The notes below the pieces were generated by a model. The model searched no databases. It saw nothing but the letters and a program-made list of their open reading frames with translations, and was not told the origin of the DNA. Of a stretch of 58,947 bases of DNA, positions 17,622-24,999 are shown piece after piece. The stretch comes from an uncultured Clostridia bacterium. Its GTDB lineage: Bacteria > Bacillota > Clostridia > Oscillospirales > Oscillospiraceae. The DNA lies in the NCBI GenBank assembly GCA_946061515.1, contig CAMGRL010000009.1:1-58947 (forward strand), written 5' to 3'. Position numbers and translations under genes: made by a program. Every line of letters begins with the position of its first letter. Positions within the stretch are counted from its first letter, which is position 1.

Positions 17622-18452
17622 TTATATCGCCACCGGGATCTTGCCGGTGAACTCCGTATATTCGTAGTTTTCCACACTGAAGCTGTCCCTGGTGAATTTG
17701 TAGAAGTCGTCCACAGTGGGGTCGATGATGAATTTGGGGGCCGGCTTCGGCTCGTTTTTGATCAGCTCTTCGATCACCGGCACATGGCGGTCGTAGATAT
17801 GGGCGTCGGCAATGACGTGGACAAGCTCCCCGGGCACCAGGCCGGAGACCTGGGCCATCATCATGGTCAGCACCGCGTACTGCACCACGTTCCAGTTGTT
17901 CGCCGCCAGCATGTCCTGAGACCGCTGGTTCAGAATGGCGTTGAGCCTGTTGCCGCTGACGTTGAAGGTCATGGAGTAGGCGCATGGGTAGAGGGCCATC
18001 TCCGACAGGTCGGCAAAGGTGTAGATATTGGTCATGATCCGGCGGGAGGCGGGATTGTGCTTCAGGTCCCAGAGAACCTTGTCCACCTGGTCCATGTCCC
18101 CCTCCGGGTAGTGGTGCTTCACGCCCAGCTGATAGCCGTAGGCCTTGCCGATGGAGCCGGTTTCATCGGCCCAGGCGTCCCAGACCCGGGTGCGAAGCTC
18201 GTTTACGTTGTTGCTCTTGGCCTGCCAGATCCACAGCAGCTCGTCAATGGCCGACTTCCAGAAGGTGCGGCGGATGGTGAGGATGGGAAACTCCTCGGAC
18301 AGGTCATAGCGGTTCACGATACCGAATTTTTTCACCGTGTGGGCGCTCTCGCCGTCCTCCCAATGGGGGCGGACCTGCTGGTCGGTGTCCCACACGCCGT
18401 TACCAAGAATGTCTCTGCAATTTTGGATGAATATTTCGTCTGCTCTGCTCAT
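17622..18452 (-). CDS. thyA: thymidylate synthase, Bacillus ThyA type
   Basis: Converts dUMP to dTMP with methylene-THF. It has 276 residues from the ATG at 18452, which has AAGGCGGT upstream; an earlier in-frame ATG at 18479 has no SD. The catalytic Cys is in ALYPCAYSMTF, and QRSQDMLAANNWNVVQY and IADAHIYDRH bind dUMP. The motifs ELLWIWQAKSNNVNEL and the ending VENYEYTEF are those of B. subtilis/phage phi3T ThyA rather than the E. coli form, which has PCH and GLPFN here. It pairs with folA downstream. Confidence 0.95.
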   Translation of the reverse strand: MSRADEIFIQNCRDILGNGVWDTDQQVRPHWEDGESAHTVKKFGIVNRYDLSEEFPILTIRRTFWKSAIDELLWIWQAKSNNVNELRTRVWDAWADETGSIGKAYGYQLGVKHHYPEGDMDQVDKVLWDLKHNPASRRIMTNIYTFADLSEMALYPCAYSMTFNVSGNRLNAILNQRSQDMLAANNWNVVQYAVLTMMMAQVSGLVPGELVHVIADAHIYDRHVPVIEELIKNEPKPAPKFIIDPTVDDFYKFTRDSFSVENYEYTEFTGKIPVAI

Positions 18453-18482
18453 AGATGCACCGCCTTGTGTATAATTCATGTT

Positions 18483-18512
18483 ATTTTACCACAGTCACAG
18501 CCCCGGGTGCAA
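18483..18512 (-). promoter_or_regulatory. thyA promoter
   Basis: On the minus strand TTGCAC (18507-18512) and TAAAAT (18483-18488) are 18 bases apart, about 30 bases upstream of the thyA ATG. Confidence 0.5.
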
Positions 18513-18543
18513 CAGAATACTATGGTTTGCGGAGGTGATGCGG

Positions 18544-19404
18544 GTGAAATTTGCCGTGATCGGCGGAGACAGAAGAGCCGTCCTGCTCTGCTCCATGCTG
18601 GCGCGGGACGGACACCGGGTACAGAGCTTCGCCCTGGAAAAGGCGGAGCTGCCCGGAGAGATACCAAAAGCGGGCTGCCTGCAGGGCTGCGTTTACGGCG
18701 CAGACTGCGTAATATTGCCGGTGCCTGCGGAGAAGGGCGGCTTTCTCAACGCCCCCTATGCCGCAAGCCCCTGCCGGATGGACGAACTGATCTCGGCGCT
18801 CTGGCCGGGGCAGATCGTCTGCGGCGGGAAGCTCAGCGAAAAGAGCCGCCTGGAGATGATCGCCGCCGGGCTGCACCCGGAGGATATTTTGCAGCGGCAG
18901 GCCTTTACTGTGGGAAACGCGGCCCTGACGGCGGAGGGGGCCGTGGGCCTGCTGATGGAAAACAGCGAGCGCAGCATTCTGGGCAGCCATGCCCTTGTCT
19001 GCGGCTGGGGACGGATCGGACGCATACTGGCTCTGCGGCTGCGGGCTATGGGCGCAAAGGTGTCCGTCGCAGCGCGAGGCCCCGGGGACCGGGCGCTGGC
19101 CCGGGCCATGGACTGCCGGGCCTTGGACTACAGCCAGCTGGAAGGGCTGCTGGACGGCTTTGACTTTGTGATCAACACCGTCCCCGCCCGGGTGCTCACG
19201 GACCCCATGCTGTGCTGCATGACCGAGGGGGCGCTGCTGCTGGAGCTGGCCTCCCCGCCCGGCGGCTTTGACCGGACCCTGGCGGAGAATATCGGGGTCA
19301 GGGTCCTGGCCGCGCCGGGTCTGCCCGGAAAGACCGCCCCCTATTCAGCGGCAGAGCTGATCCGGGACGAAGTAGTTCAGATCATCAGGGAACAGGAGGA
19401 ATGA
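18544..19404 (+). CDS. dpaA: dipicolinate synthase subunit A
   Basis: With DpaB it makes dipicolinic acid from dihydroxytetrahydrodipicolinate in the mother cell; the product fills the spore core. It has 286 residues from a GTG at 18544, placed seven bases after GGAGGTG; the ATG at 18538 is too close to the SD. The N-terminal nucleotide-binding region reads FAVIGGDRRAVLLCSMLA and a second, S-adenosylhomocysteine-hydrolase-like Rossmann motif reads ALVCGWGRIGRILALRLRAM (about 140-160). dpaB follows at once. Expected to be sigma-K controlled, but I could not find a convincing site. Confidence 0.93.
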   Translation: MKFAVIGGDRRAVLLCSMLARDGHRVQSFALEKAELPGEIPKAGCLQGCVYGADCVILPVPAEKGGFLNAPYAASPCRMDELISALWPGQIVCGGKLSEKSRLEMIAAGLHPEDILQRQAFTVGNAALTAEGAVGLLMENSERSILGSHALVCGWGRIGRILALRLRAMGAKVSVAARGPGDRALARAMDCRALDYSQLEGLLDGFDFVINTVPARVLTDPMLCCMTEGALLLELASPPGGFDRTLAENIGVRVLAAPGLPGKTAPYSAAELIRDEVVQIIREQEE

Positions 19405-19406
19405 GC

Positions 19407-19979
19407 ATGGAAAAAAAGCGGGTGGGCCTTGCGCTCTGCGGGTCCTATTGTACATACGAAAAGCTCTTTGCCGCGGCGGAGCGGCTGGCGGAGCACTACG
19501 AGCTGGTGCCCATCATGAGCGATACCGCCGCCGAGACCGACAGCCGCTTCGGCACGGCCACGGAGCACATCAAAAAGCTGATGCTGCTCACGGGGAAAAA
19601 GGTGGTCACCACCATCGCAGAGGCGGAGCCCCTGGGCCCGGCCCAGCCCATGGACGCGCTGCTGATCGCGCCCTGCACGGGAAACACCCTGGCAAAGCTT
19701 GCCCACGGCATAACCGATTCCGCCGTCACCATGGCGGCAAAGGCCCACCTGCGAAACGGCCGGCCCCTGGTGATCGCCCTGTCCACCAACGACGGGCTCT
19801 CCGGCTCGGCGGAGAATATTGCAAGGCTTTTGAACCGGAAAAGCGTCTACTTCGTGCCCTTTGGGCAGGACGATCCCGTGAAAAAGCCCAACTCTTTGCA
19901 GGCGGACTTCTCCCTGCTTTACAACGCGCTGGAGGCCGCCATGGCCGGCCGCCAGCTCCAGCCGGTGCTGGTGAGATAA
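19407..19979 (+). CDS. dpaB: dipicolinate synthase subunit B, flavoprotein
   Basis: Second subunit of dipicolinate synthase (SpoVFB), a flavoprotein of the phosphopantothenoylcysteine decarboxylase-like fold. It has 190 residues. It begins KRVGLALCGSYCTYEKLF, with DALLIAPCTGNTLAKLAHGI near 85-105 and a C-terminal VYFVPFGQDDPVKKPNSL typical of the subunit. The ATG at 19407 lies six bases after AGGAGGA; an ATG at 19401 overlaps the dpaA stop in an ATGA but touches the SD. The two genes are clearly co-translated. Confidence 0.94.
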   Translation: MEKKRVGLALCGSYCTYEKLFAAAERLAEHYELVPIMSDTAAETDSRFGTATEHIKKLMLLTGKKVVTTIAEAEPLGPAQPMDALLIAPCTGNTLAKLAHGITDSAVTMAAKAHLRNGRPLVIALSTNDGLSGSAENIARLLNRKSVYFVPFGQDDPVKKPNSLQADFSLLYNALEAAMAGRQLQPVLVR

Positions 19980-20019
19980 GAAAACGCCCTGCCGTTGGCA
20001 GGGTGCTCGTAAGACAGTT

Positions 20020-20056
20020 AACGGAGCGTATCGGTGCGGATGCGCTCCGTTTCTTA
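20020..20056 (+). terminator. hairpin downstream of dpaB
   Basis: AACGGAGCG (20020-20028) pairs with CGCTCCGTT (20043-20051), followed by a short TTCTT. A smaller hairpin (CCTGCC/GGCAGG) lies just before, near 19988-20002. The T tract is weak. Confidence 0.45.
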
Positions 20057-20096
20057 TGCTATTATGACATGCGGCGCAGCTGCAGACCGCCTCCTT

Positions 20097-20550
20097 GGCT
20101 CCCCCTACGGGGGAGCTGTCACCGAAGGTGACTGAGAGGGCCTTGCAGGCGCTTTTGAATGGTAATATCAATTTGTGTGCACACGCCACGAAAATCTCTG
20201 TCAATATCCCGATTGGAAAATCGCAAAACATCCAATCCCAGAGCGGATAAGAATGCGGAGCGTTCTACATCATAGGCCATCCCCTGGGGCTCATAGTGTT
20301 GAGAACCATCCAATTCAATAACTAACTTGGCAGAAGCACAATAAAAGTCTACGATAAATCTCCCGATGATTCGCTGTTTATAAATCTTCACCGGATATTT
20401 GCGGAGGAAAAGATACCAGAGCTTTCGTTCGTGGGGTGTCATCTCCCTGCGTAACCGCCGGGCGTTTTCCAGTTGGCTGTTGTCCTTTGGTATGGTCATG
20501 TTTTTCCCTCTCAGTCGGCTGCGCCGACAGCTCCCCCAAAGGGGGGAGCC
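20097..20550. mobile_element. DUF559 gene framed by inverted two-hairpin repeats
   Basis: A 454-bp unit. The left arm (20097-20140) is a form A repeat: GGCTCCCCC/GGGGGAGC hairpin, second stem GTCACC/GGTGAC, then CTGAGAGGG. The right arm (20506-20550) is an inverted form A copy whose second stem is GTCGGC/GCCGAC. Between them lies only the DUF559 gene on the minus strand. Its SD (GAGAGGG) is the inner end of the right arm and its stop codon lies inside the left arm. The layout resembles a minimal transposable unit. No target-site duplication could be fixed by eye. Confidence 0.6.
20119..20499 (-). CDS. DUF559 / Vsr-like endonuclease-domain protein
   Basis: 126 residues of the DUF559 family, related to very-short-patch-repair and PD-(D/E)XK nucleases. 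Visible landmarks are ARRLRREMTPHERKLWY (about 13-29), FIVDFYCASAKLVIELDGSQ (about 48-67), with the metal-binding D and E-x-D, and DVLRFSNRDI near the end. The core thus looks intact. The ATG at 20499 follows GAGAGGG contributed by the repeat; the frame stays open to 20808 but that stretch is translated repeat DNA. The last codons lie in the other repeat arm. Family function is unproven; here the context suggests a link to repeat mobility. Confidence 0.85.
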   Translation of the reverse strand: MTIPKDNSQLENARRLRREMTPHERKLWYLFLRKYPVKIYKQRIIGRFIVDFYCASAKLVIELDGSQHYEPQGMAYDVERSAFLSALGLDVLRFSNRDIDRDFRGVCTQIDITIQKRLQGPLSHLR

Positions 20551-20650
20551 AAGTTCCGCGCGTAACGCACTACACCAAACGGTGTATAGAAGTGCGCCCT
20601 TATCTGTTCGGCAAACTGGAAGTTGACGTACTGGCAGCAAAGCCTCTCTT

Positions 20651-20738
20651 GCCTCTCCCCTTGGGAGAGGTGCCCCCATAGGGGGCGGAGAGGGCCCTCT
20701 CAGTCGGCTGCGCCGACAGCTCTCCCAAAGGGAGAGCC
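20651..20738. repeat. paired two-hairpin repeat, B-left/A-right, no spacer
   Basis: Form B (20651-20694) has CCTCTCCC/GGGAGAGG and CCCCC/GGGGG stems and ends CGGAGAGGG. It directly abuts an inverted form A (20695-20738) with second stem TCGGC/GCCGA and CTCTCCC/GGGAGAG. With the DUF559 unit to the left it makes 20097-20738 a repeat cluster. About 100 bases between the two show no gene. The 387-base gap from 20500 to 20886 thus holds the right arm, this repeat and a terminator. Confidence 0.7.
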
Positions 20739-20802
20739 AAGTGCGCGATAACTTCCGATTTATAGGTCTGTTCGGGTCCATACTATCATATAACAGGATA
20801 AT

Positions 20803-20842
20803 ATACAAGAACAGCCACAGCAGAGCAAACTACTGTGGCTGT
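20803..20842 (-). terminator. terminator of the ECF S-component gene
   Basis: ACAGCCACAG (20811-20820) pairs with CTGTGGCTGT (20833-20842). Read leftward the stem is followed by TTCTTGTATATT. Confidence 0.6.
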
Positions 20843-20886
20843 AACTGTCTGATGAACAACCGCTTTTCGGCAGGGCGTTCAGCGAT

Positions 20887-21411
20887 TCATATTTTATTGA
20901 ACTGCTTTTCAAAAATCTTTACCAGGCCGCATTTCCAGCAGAGCAGCAGCGCCAGAGCGGAGCCCACAGTGGTCTGCATAATCTGGAAGGGCAGCTTCAA
21001 AATGGCGTATTCCGGGGTGCTGTACACAAAGGCGCGGCCCAGAGTATAGCCCACCACGGAGACGATCAGGCCGAAAACCGCGCCGATGACGGAGGAGGGC
21101 GCGGGCTTATCCTTGATCAGACGGCGGGTGCAGAGGGAGATGACCACGGCCTGCAGGCCATGGGACACCAAAGAGACAAACATGGGCGCGGGATAAAACA
21201 GCATGTCGCCGATGAAAGCTCCCACGCCGCCTACCATAAAGGCGCAGAAGGGGTCAAGCAGAATGGCGGCGGTGCAGATGATCAGGTCGTTTAAATACAT
21301 GTGGCCGCCGGGGACGGGTATGCTGAAAATGCTCATGCTCATAATAATATTCATGGCCATCAAAACGGCGGTCAGGGCCAGTTTTTTGGCGCTCAGGCGG
21401 GATTTGCTCAT
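20887..21411 (-). CDS. ECF transporter S component, possibly for a B6-type vitamer
   Basis: 174 residues with five or six helices, the size and pattern of substrate-binding S components of energy-coupling factor vitamin transporters. It opens SAKKLALTAVLMAMNIIMS, followed by PGGHMYLNDLIICTAAILLD and GGVGAFIGDMLFYP, close to the HmpT/PdxU-like group. The energising module is not nearby, so it probably shares a general EcfAAT. It is divergent from a MocR-family gene, and some MocR proteins (PdxR) regulate vitamin B6 genes; a pyridoxine-type substrate is therefore an inference. The SD is GGAGGTTC just before the ATG. Confidence 0.8.
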   Translation of the reverse strand: MSKSRLSAKKLALTAVLMAMNIIMSMSIFSIPVPGGHMYLNDLIICTAAILLDPFCAFMVGGVGAFIGDMLFYPAPMFVSLVSHGLQAVVISLCTRRLIKDKPAPSSVIGAVFGLIVSVVGYTLGRAFVYSTPEYAILKLPFQIMQTTVGSALALLLCWKCGLVKIFEKQFNKI

Positions 21412-21424
21412 ATCCGGAACCTCC

Positions 21425-21452
21425 TTGACTTATTCAGGAAAAATAGTATACT
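21425..21452 (+). promoter_or_regulatory. promoter of the MocR gene
   Basis: TTGACT (21425-21430) and TATACT (21447-21452) are 16 bases apart, in the 95-base divergent region shared with the ECF gene. Confidence 0.65.
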
Positions 21453-21506
21453 GCAAATGTGAGCTTGTTGATATCACCAGTTTAAGAAAAGAAGATAAGA
21501 CCAGAT

Positions 21507-22595
21507 ATGAAATATTCCATTGATAAAACCGCGGGCCAGCCCGCCTATTTACAGCTTTACCAGCAGCTGCGCCAGGACATTGTGGACGGCAGCCTGCCCT
21601 CGGGCGCGAAGCTGCCCTCAAAACGCCTTCTGGCCGCCGAGCTGGGGATCAGCGTGATCACCGTGGAGCACGCTCTGGCCCTTTTAGCGGACGAGGGCTA
21701 TGTCTATCCCAGGCCCAGAAGCGGATACTACGCCTCCTTCGGCGGCTCCGCCCCCGTCCAGCCGCTGCCCAAAGCGGCGGTAAAGGACATGAGCGCCCCG
21801 GTCTCCGTGCCGGAGGACTTCCCCTTTTCCACCCTCAGCAAGCTGATGCGCCGGGTACTCTCCGACTATGGGGAGCGCATCCTGGTCAAGTCCCCCAACA
21901 GCGGCTGCATAGAGCTGCGGCAGGCCATCGGGGACTACCTGGCCCGCAGCCGGGGCATCCGGGTCCGGCCGGAACAGGTGATCGTGGGCTCCGGCGCGGA
22001 GTATCTATACGGCTTGGTGGTGCAGCTTCTGGGCCGGGAGCCGGTCTACGGGCTGGAAGACCCCTGCTACGACCGGATCCGCCGGGTCTATGAGGCCAAC
22101 GGCGCAGTCTGCGCCGGGCTGAAAATGGGCGAGGACGGCATAGAGACTGCCGCCCTCGATAACTGCAAAGCCGGGGTGTTGCATGTGACGCCCTATCAGA
22201 GCTTCCCCAGCGGCGTAACCGCCACCGCTGCCAAGCGCCATGAATACGCCGCCTGGGCCGGGGACCGGGACGCCTATATTGTGGAGGACGATTACGCCTC
22301 CGAGCTTTTTGTCTCCGCAAAGCAGGTGGACACGGTGTTCTCCCTGGCCCCGGAGCGGACCATATACATGAACACCTTTTCCAAGACCCTGGCCCCCTCC
22401 ATGAGGACGGGCTATATGGTGCTGCCCGAGGGGCTTCTGCCGGAGTATGAAAAGAAGCTGGGCTTTTATTCCTGCACCGTGCCGGTGTTTGACCAGATCG
22501 TGCTGGCGGAGTTTATCCGCGGCGGCGATCTGGAGCGCTACATCAACCGCCGGAGACGGCGTCTCCGGCAGCAGATGCAGAAGGGTGCCGGGTAA
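21507..22595 (+). pseudogene. MocR/PdxR-type regulator, C-terminally truncated
   Basis: MocR proteins join a GntR winged helix to an aminotransferase-like PLP domain. Here the GntR part reads QPAYLQLYQQLRQDIVDGSL and SGAKLPSKRLLAAELGISV (about 10-52). The PLP domain runs from about 100, with IVEDDYASELF and the PLP lysine in MNTFSKTLAPSMRTGYM (about 290-306). It stops after GGDLERYINRRRRRLR at residue 362, where family members continue for roughly 90 more residues. No remnant follows, because the convergent permease gene ends three bases later. It is either a broken gene or a shortened form that kept DNA and PLP binding. Confidence 0.8.
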
Positions 22596-22598
22596 AGC

Positions 22599-23384
22599 TC
22601 AGTGTATATCCTTCCTGCTGTACCAGAAATAGGCGGCGGCCACGCCGATCAGAGCAAAGGCCATACCGATCAGGACCAGCTTTCCGTCAAGGCTGCCGTT
22701 GGAGACGATGTCCGCTCCCTCCGCGTAGCCAAAGGGCGTGATGACTTTCAGAAATTCCGCCTTTTCGGAGATATTGGCGATGATATTCAGAAAATACATC
22801 ATCGCGGCGATGCCCAGACCGATGCCCAGGCTGCCCCGGCGCAGGAAGGCCGAGAGGCCAAAGCAGACCCCCGCCAGCTCCAGCTGCAAAAGGAAGTAGG
22901 CCAGATGCAGCAGGCAGATCTCCTTCCAGGCCGGCTCCTCGCCGATGACGGCGATGCAGGCGGCGGAAAGGGCAAAGATCACCACGTTCATGACGACGAT
23001 CTGGACCACCAGCGCGGCCAGCTTGCTGCTGATGACGCTGACGCGGCTGACCGGGTGGGACAGCAAAAATTCCGCCGTCCGCTCCTTCTCCTCCTTGGCC
23101 AGGGCGGACACGGCGATGAGGGAGGCAAAAAACGCGCCGCCCAGCCCCAGAATGTTGCCGCACTCCACCGCGTAGAAGCCGATGAGGGTGCCGAAATTCA
23201 GCCGGTCCATGCCGAAAGCCGCCGTAAAGCTGCCCATGGAGGAAAACATGTCGCTCACATTGTCCATCTCTCCCTTCATCTCCGGGAAAAGGAACAGGCA
23301 GATGGCAATCAGAAAACCGATGGACGCGGTCCATATGGCCAGGGTCTTGAATCCCTGCTTCAGTTCATGCTTCAGTAAGGTCAT
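22599..23384 (-). CDS. ABC-2 type transporter permease
   Basis: 261 residues with six hydrophobic segments and the long extracytoplasmic part after helix one that is typical of ABC-2 permeases. It begins TLLKHELKQGFKTLAIWTAS, then FLIAICLFLFPEMKGEM; KEEKERTAEFLLSHPVSR (about 94-111) is the coupling region found in antibiotic-type exporters. Its ATG overlaps the end of the ATPase gene by four bases, so the two are co-translated. With the TetR gene upstream it forms a three-gene exporter operon. Substrate unknown. Confidence 0.9.
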   Translation of the reverse strand: MTLLKHELKQGFKTLAIWTASIGFLIAICLFLFPEMKGEMDNVSDMFSSMGSFTAAFGMDRLNFGTLIGFYAVECGNILGLGGAFFASLIAVSALAKEEKERTAEFLLSHPVSRVSVISSKLAALVVQIVVMNVVIFALSAACIAVIGEEPAWKEICLLHLAYFLLQLELAGVCFGLSAFLRRGSLGIGLGIAAMMYFLNIIANISEKAEFLKVITPFGYAEGADIVSNGSLDGKLVLIGMAFALIGVAAAYFWYSRKDIH

Positions 23385-24262
23385 TTCGTCTCGCCTCCTT
23401 CGGTGTAGTAATGGAGGAAGATCTCCTCCAGATCCGGCTCCGCCACAGACAGGTCCGTCAGACGGCAGGCGGCGAGCTTATTCACAAGGGCGTTGATATC
23501 CCCGCCGAACAGGAAGCTTGCTCCCCCGTCCAGGGGCTGAATGTCCCGGACGCCGGGGAGTTTTTCGATGTCCAGCTCCCCATGGACCGTGACGCGCTTT
23601 GCGTTGGTTTTGGACAGGGCTTCCACGCTGTCGCAGGCGATAAGCCGCCCCTCCCGGATAATGGCCGCCCGGCGGCAGTTGCGCTGGATCTCCGAAAGCA
23701 CATGGGAGGAGAGAAAGACGGTGGCGCCCTCCTGATTCCGCTCCCGCAGGATGGAGAAAAACTCCCGCTGCATCAGCGGGTCAAGGCCGCTGGTGGGCTC
23801 GTCCAGAACCAGCAGCCGGGGCCGGTGCTGGAGCGCGCAGACGATGGCCACCTTTTTCCGGTTGCCGAAGGACAGCTCGTCCACCTTCCGGCTGGTGTCC
23901 AGCTCCAGCCGCTCACAGAGCCGGGCCGCCTCCTCCCGGCAGTCCTTTTTCCGCAGTCCGGCGGAGAGCTTCAGCACATCCCGCACCCGCATATCCTGGT
24001 AGAATACCGCCTCGGAGGGCAGGTAGCCCACGCAGTCTAAAATCTTCTGCCGGTCCTTCACCATGTTCATCCCGAAGATCTCCCCGCTGCCGCCGCTGGG
24101 GCTGATCAGACCCAGCAGGGTGCGGATGGTGGTGGATTTTCCCGCGCCGTTGGGGCCGATAAAGCCGAAGAACTCCCCCTCCGGGACGCACAGGTTCAGG
24201 TCGATGATGCCTCTGGCCTTGCCGTAATACTTGGTCAGGCCTGTGGTTTTTATGGCGTCCAT
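23381..24262 (-). CDS. ABC transporter ATP-binding protein
   Basis: 293 residues from the ATG at 24262, which has AGAGGG upstream; an upstream extension to 24298 overlaps the TetR gene. Walker A is GPNGAGKST (about 38-46), the signature region reads VDELSFGNRKKVAIVCALQH and Walker B is LLVLDEPTSGLDP. The order and the C-terminal extension, which reads as a small regulatory domain, are those of bacitracin/antibiotic-type ABC-2 exporters (CcmA/YadG-like). It powers the permease encoded next to it. Confidence 0.93.
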   Translation of the reverse strand: MDAIKTTGLTKYYGKARGIIDLNLCVPEGEFFGFIGPNGAGKSTTIRTLLGLISPSGGSGEIFGMNMVKDRQKILDCVGYLPSEAVFYQDMRVRDVLKLSAGLRKKDCREEAARLCERLELDTSRKVDELSFGNRKKVAIVCALQHRPRLLVLDEPTSGLDPLMQREFFSILRERNQEGATVFLSSHVLSEIQRNCRRAAIIREGRLIACDSVEALSKTNAKRVTVHGELDIEKLPGVRDIQPLDGGASFLFGGDINALVNKLAACRLTDLSVAEPDLEEIFLHYYTEGGETK

Positions 24263-24264
24263 GT

Positions 24265-24879
24265 TTATCCCTCTTTTCTCAAATAAATTTTCTTCCAAAA
24301 TTCAAGGAGCGCGAGAAAATCCCGCTCCATTTCGTCCACGCCGATGTTGCCCCCCTGAAGCTTTTCCCAGAGGTAGCCCTCGGAGGCCCAGTACATGTCC
24401 AGATACATCATCTTCGGATCAATTCCGGGGATAAACTGCTCCGGGTCGAAATTCAAATGCTTTATATTTTCCCGGAACGCGGCATAATGAGCTATGCTTT
24501 TCTGTATCTCCTCACAGACCTCCGGGTCCTTTTCATAAAAGGCCTTGATCACAAAGGGTCCGATATCCGGATGCCGCCGCATAATGCGCACCTTGGCTTT
24601 CAGCCCCCGGAACATGGATTCAAACAGGTCGCACTGCTCGTAGCAGCCACTTTCCGTCAGCTCCCGGATCGTCATCTCCGCGCAGGTCTCCCACAAAAAG
24701 AGATACAGCTCCTTTTTGTTGCGGAAATAGTAAAACAGCAGCGATTTGCTGATGCCCGCAGCGTCCGCGATCTCGCTCATGGGGCTTTTCTTGTAGGAAT
24801 TCTGGGAAAACACCCGATACCCGGCGTTGATAATGGCCTGCTGCTTCTCCTCCGGGAGGGAAAAGAACTTCTCGTTCAT
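24265..24879 (-). CDS. TetR-family regulator of the ABC exporter
   Basis: 204 residues from the ATG at 24879, preceded by AGGAGGT. The DNA-binding domain reads KQQAIINAGYRVFSQNSYKK and SPMSEIADAAGISKSLLFYY (about 12-52), the canonical TetR fold. The C-terminal domain is the long, aromatic-rich type (ILFYYFRNKKELYLFLWE onward). The ATPase gene starts two bases after its stop, so the regulator is the first gene of the operon and probably controls it. Confidence 0.92.
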   Translation of the reverse strand: MNEKFFSLPEEKQQAIINAGYRVFSQNSYKKSPMSEIADAAGISKSLLFYYFRNKKELYLFLWETCAEMTIRELTESGCYEQCDLFESMFRGLKAKVRIMRRHPDIGPFVIKAFYEKDPEVCEEIQKSIAHYAAFRENIKHLNFDPEQFIPGIDPKMMYLDMYWASEGYLWEKLQGGNIGVDEMERDFLALLEFWKKIYLRKEG

Positions 24880-24956
24880 TGCTGTACCTCCTTTAACCGC
24901 TCCGGTCAATTTCAATTATATCGTATTGACCGTTTTTGAGAAGACCCCAAAATGAA

Positions 24957-24984
24957 AAAACAGCCGTGAAAATTCACGGCTGTT
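24957..24984. terminator. terminator downstream of the LRR-like gene
   Basis: AAACAGCCGTGA pairs with TCACGGCTGTTT around AAAT, a near-perfect stem with A and T tracts. It lies just after the stop of the leftward LRR-like gene, at the end of the CotH/VTC cluster. Confidence 0.88.
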
Positions 24985-24999
24985 TTCAATATTGTTCTT

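Noticed and set aside
20500-20808. Upstream extension of the DUF559 gene to 20808
   Set aside because: The extra 100 codons are translated repeat DNA (RRSRLRG appears twice); the SD and family start point to 20499.
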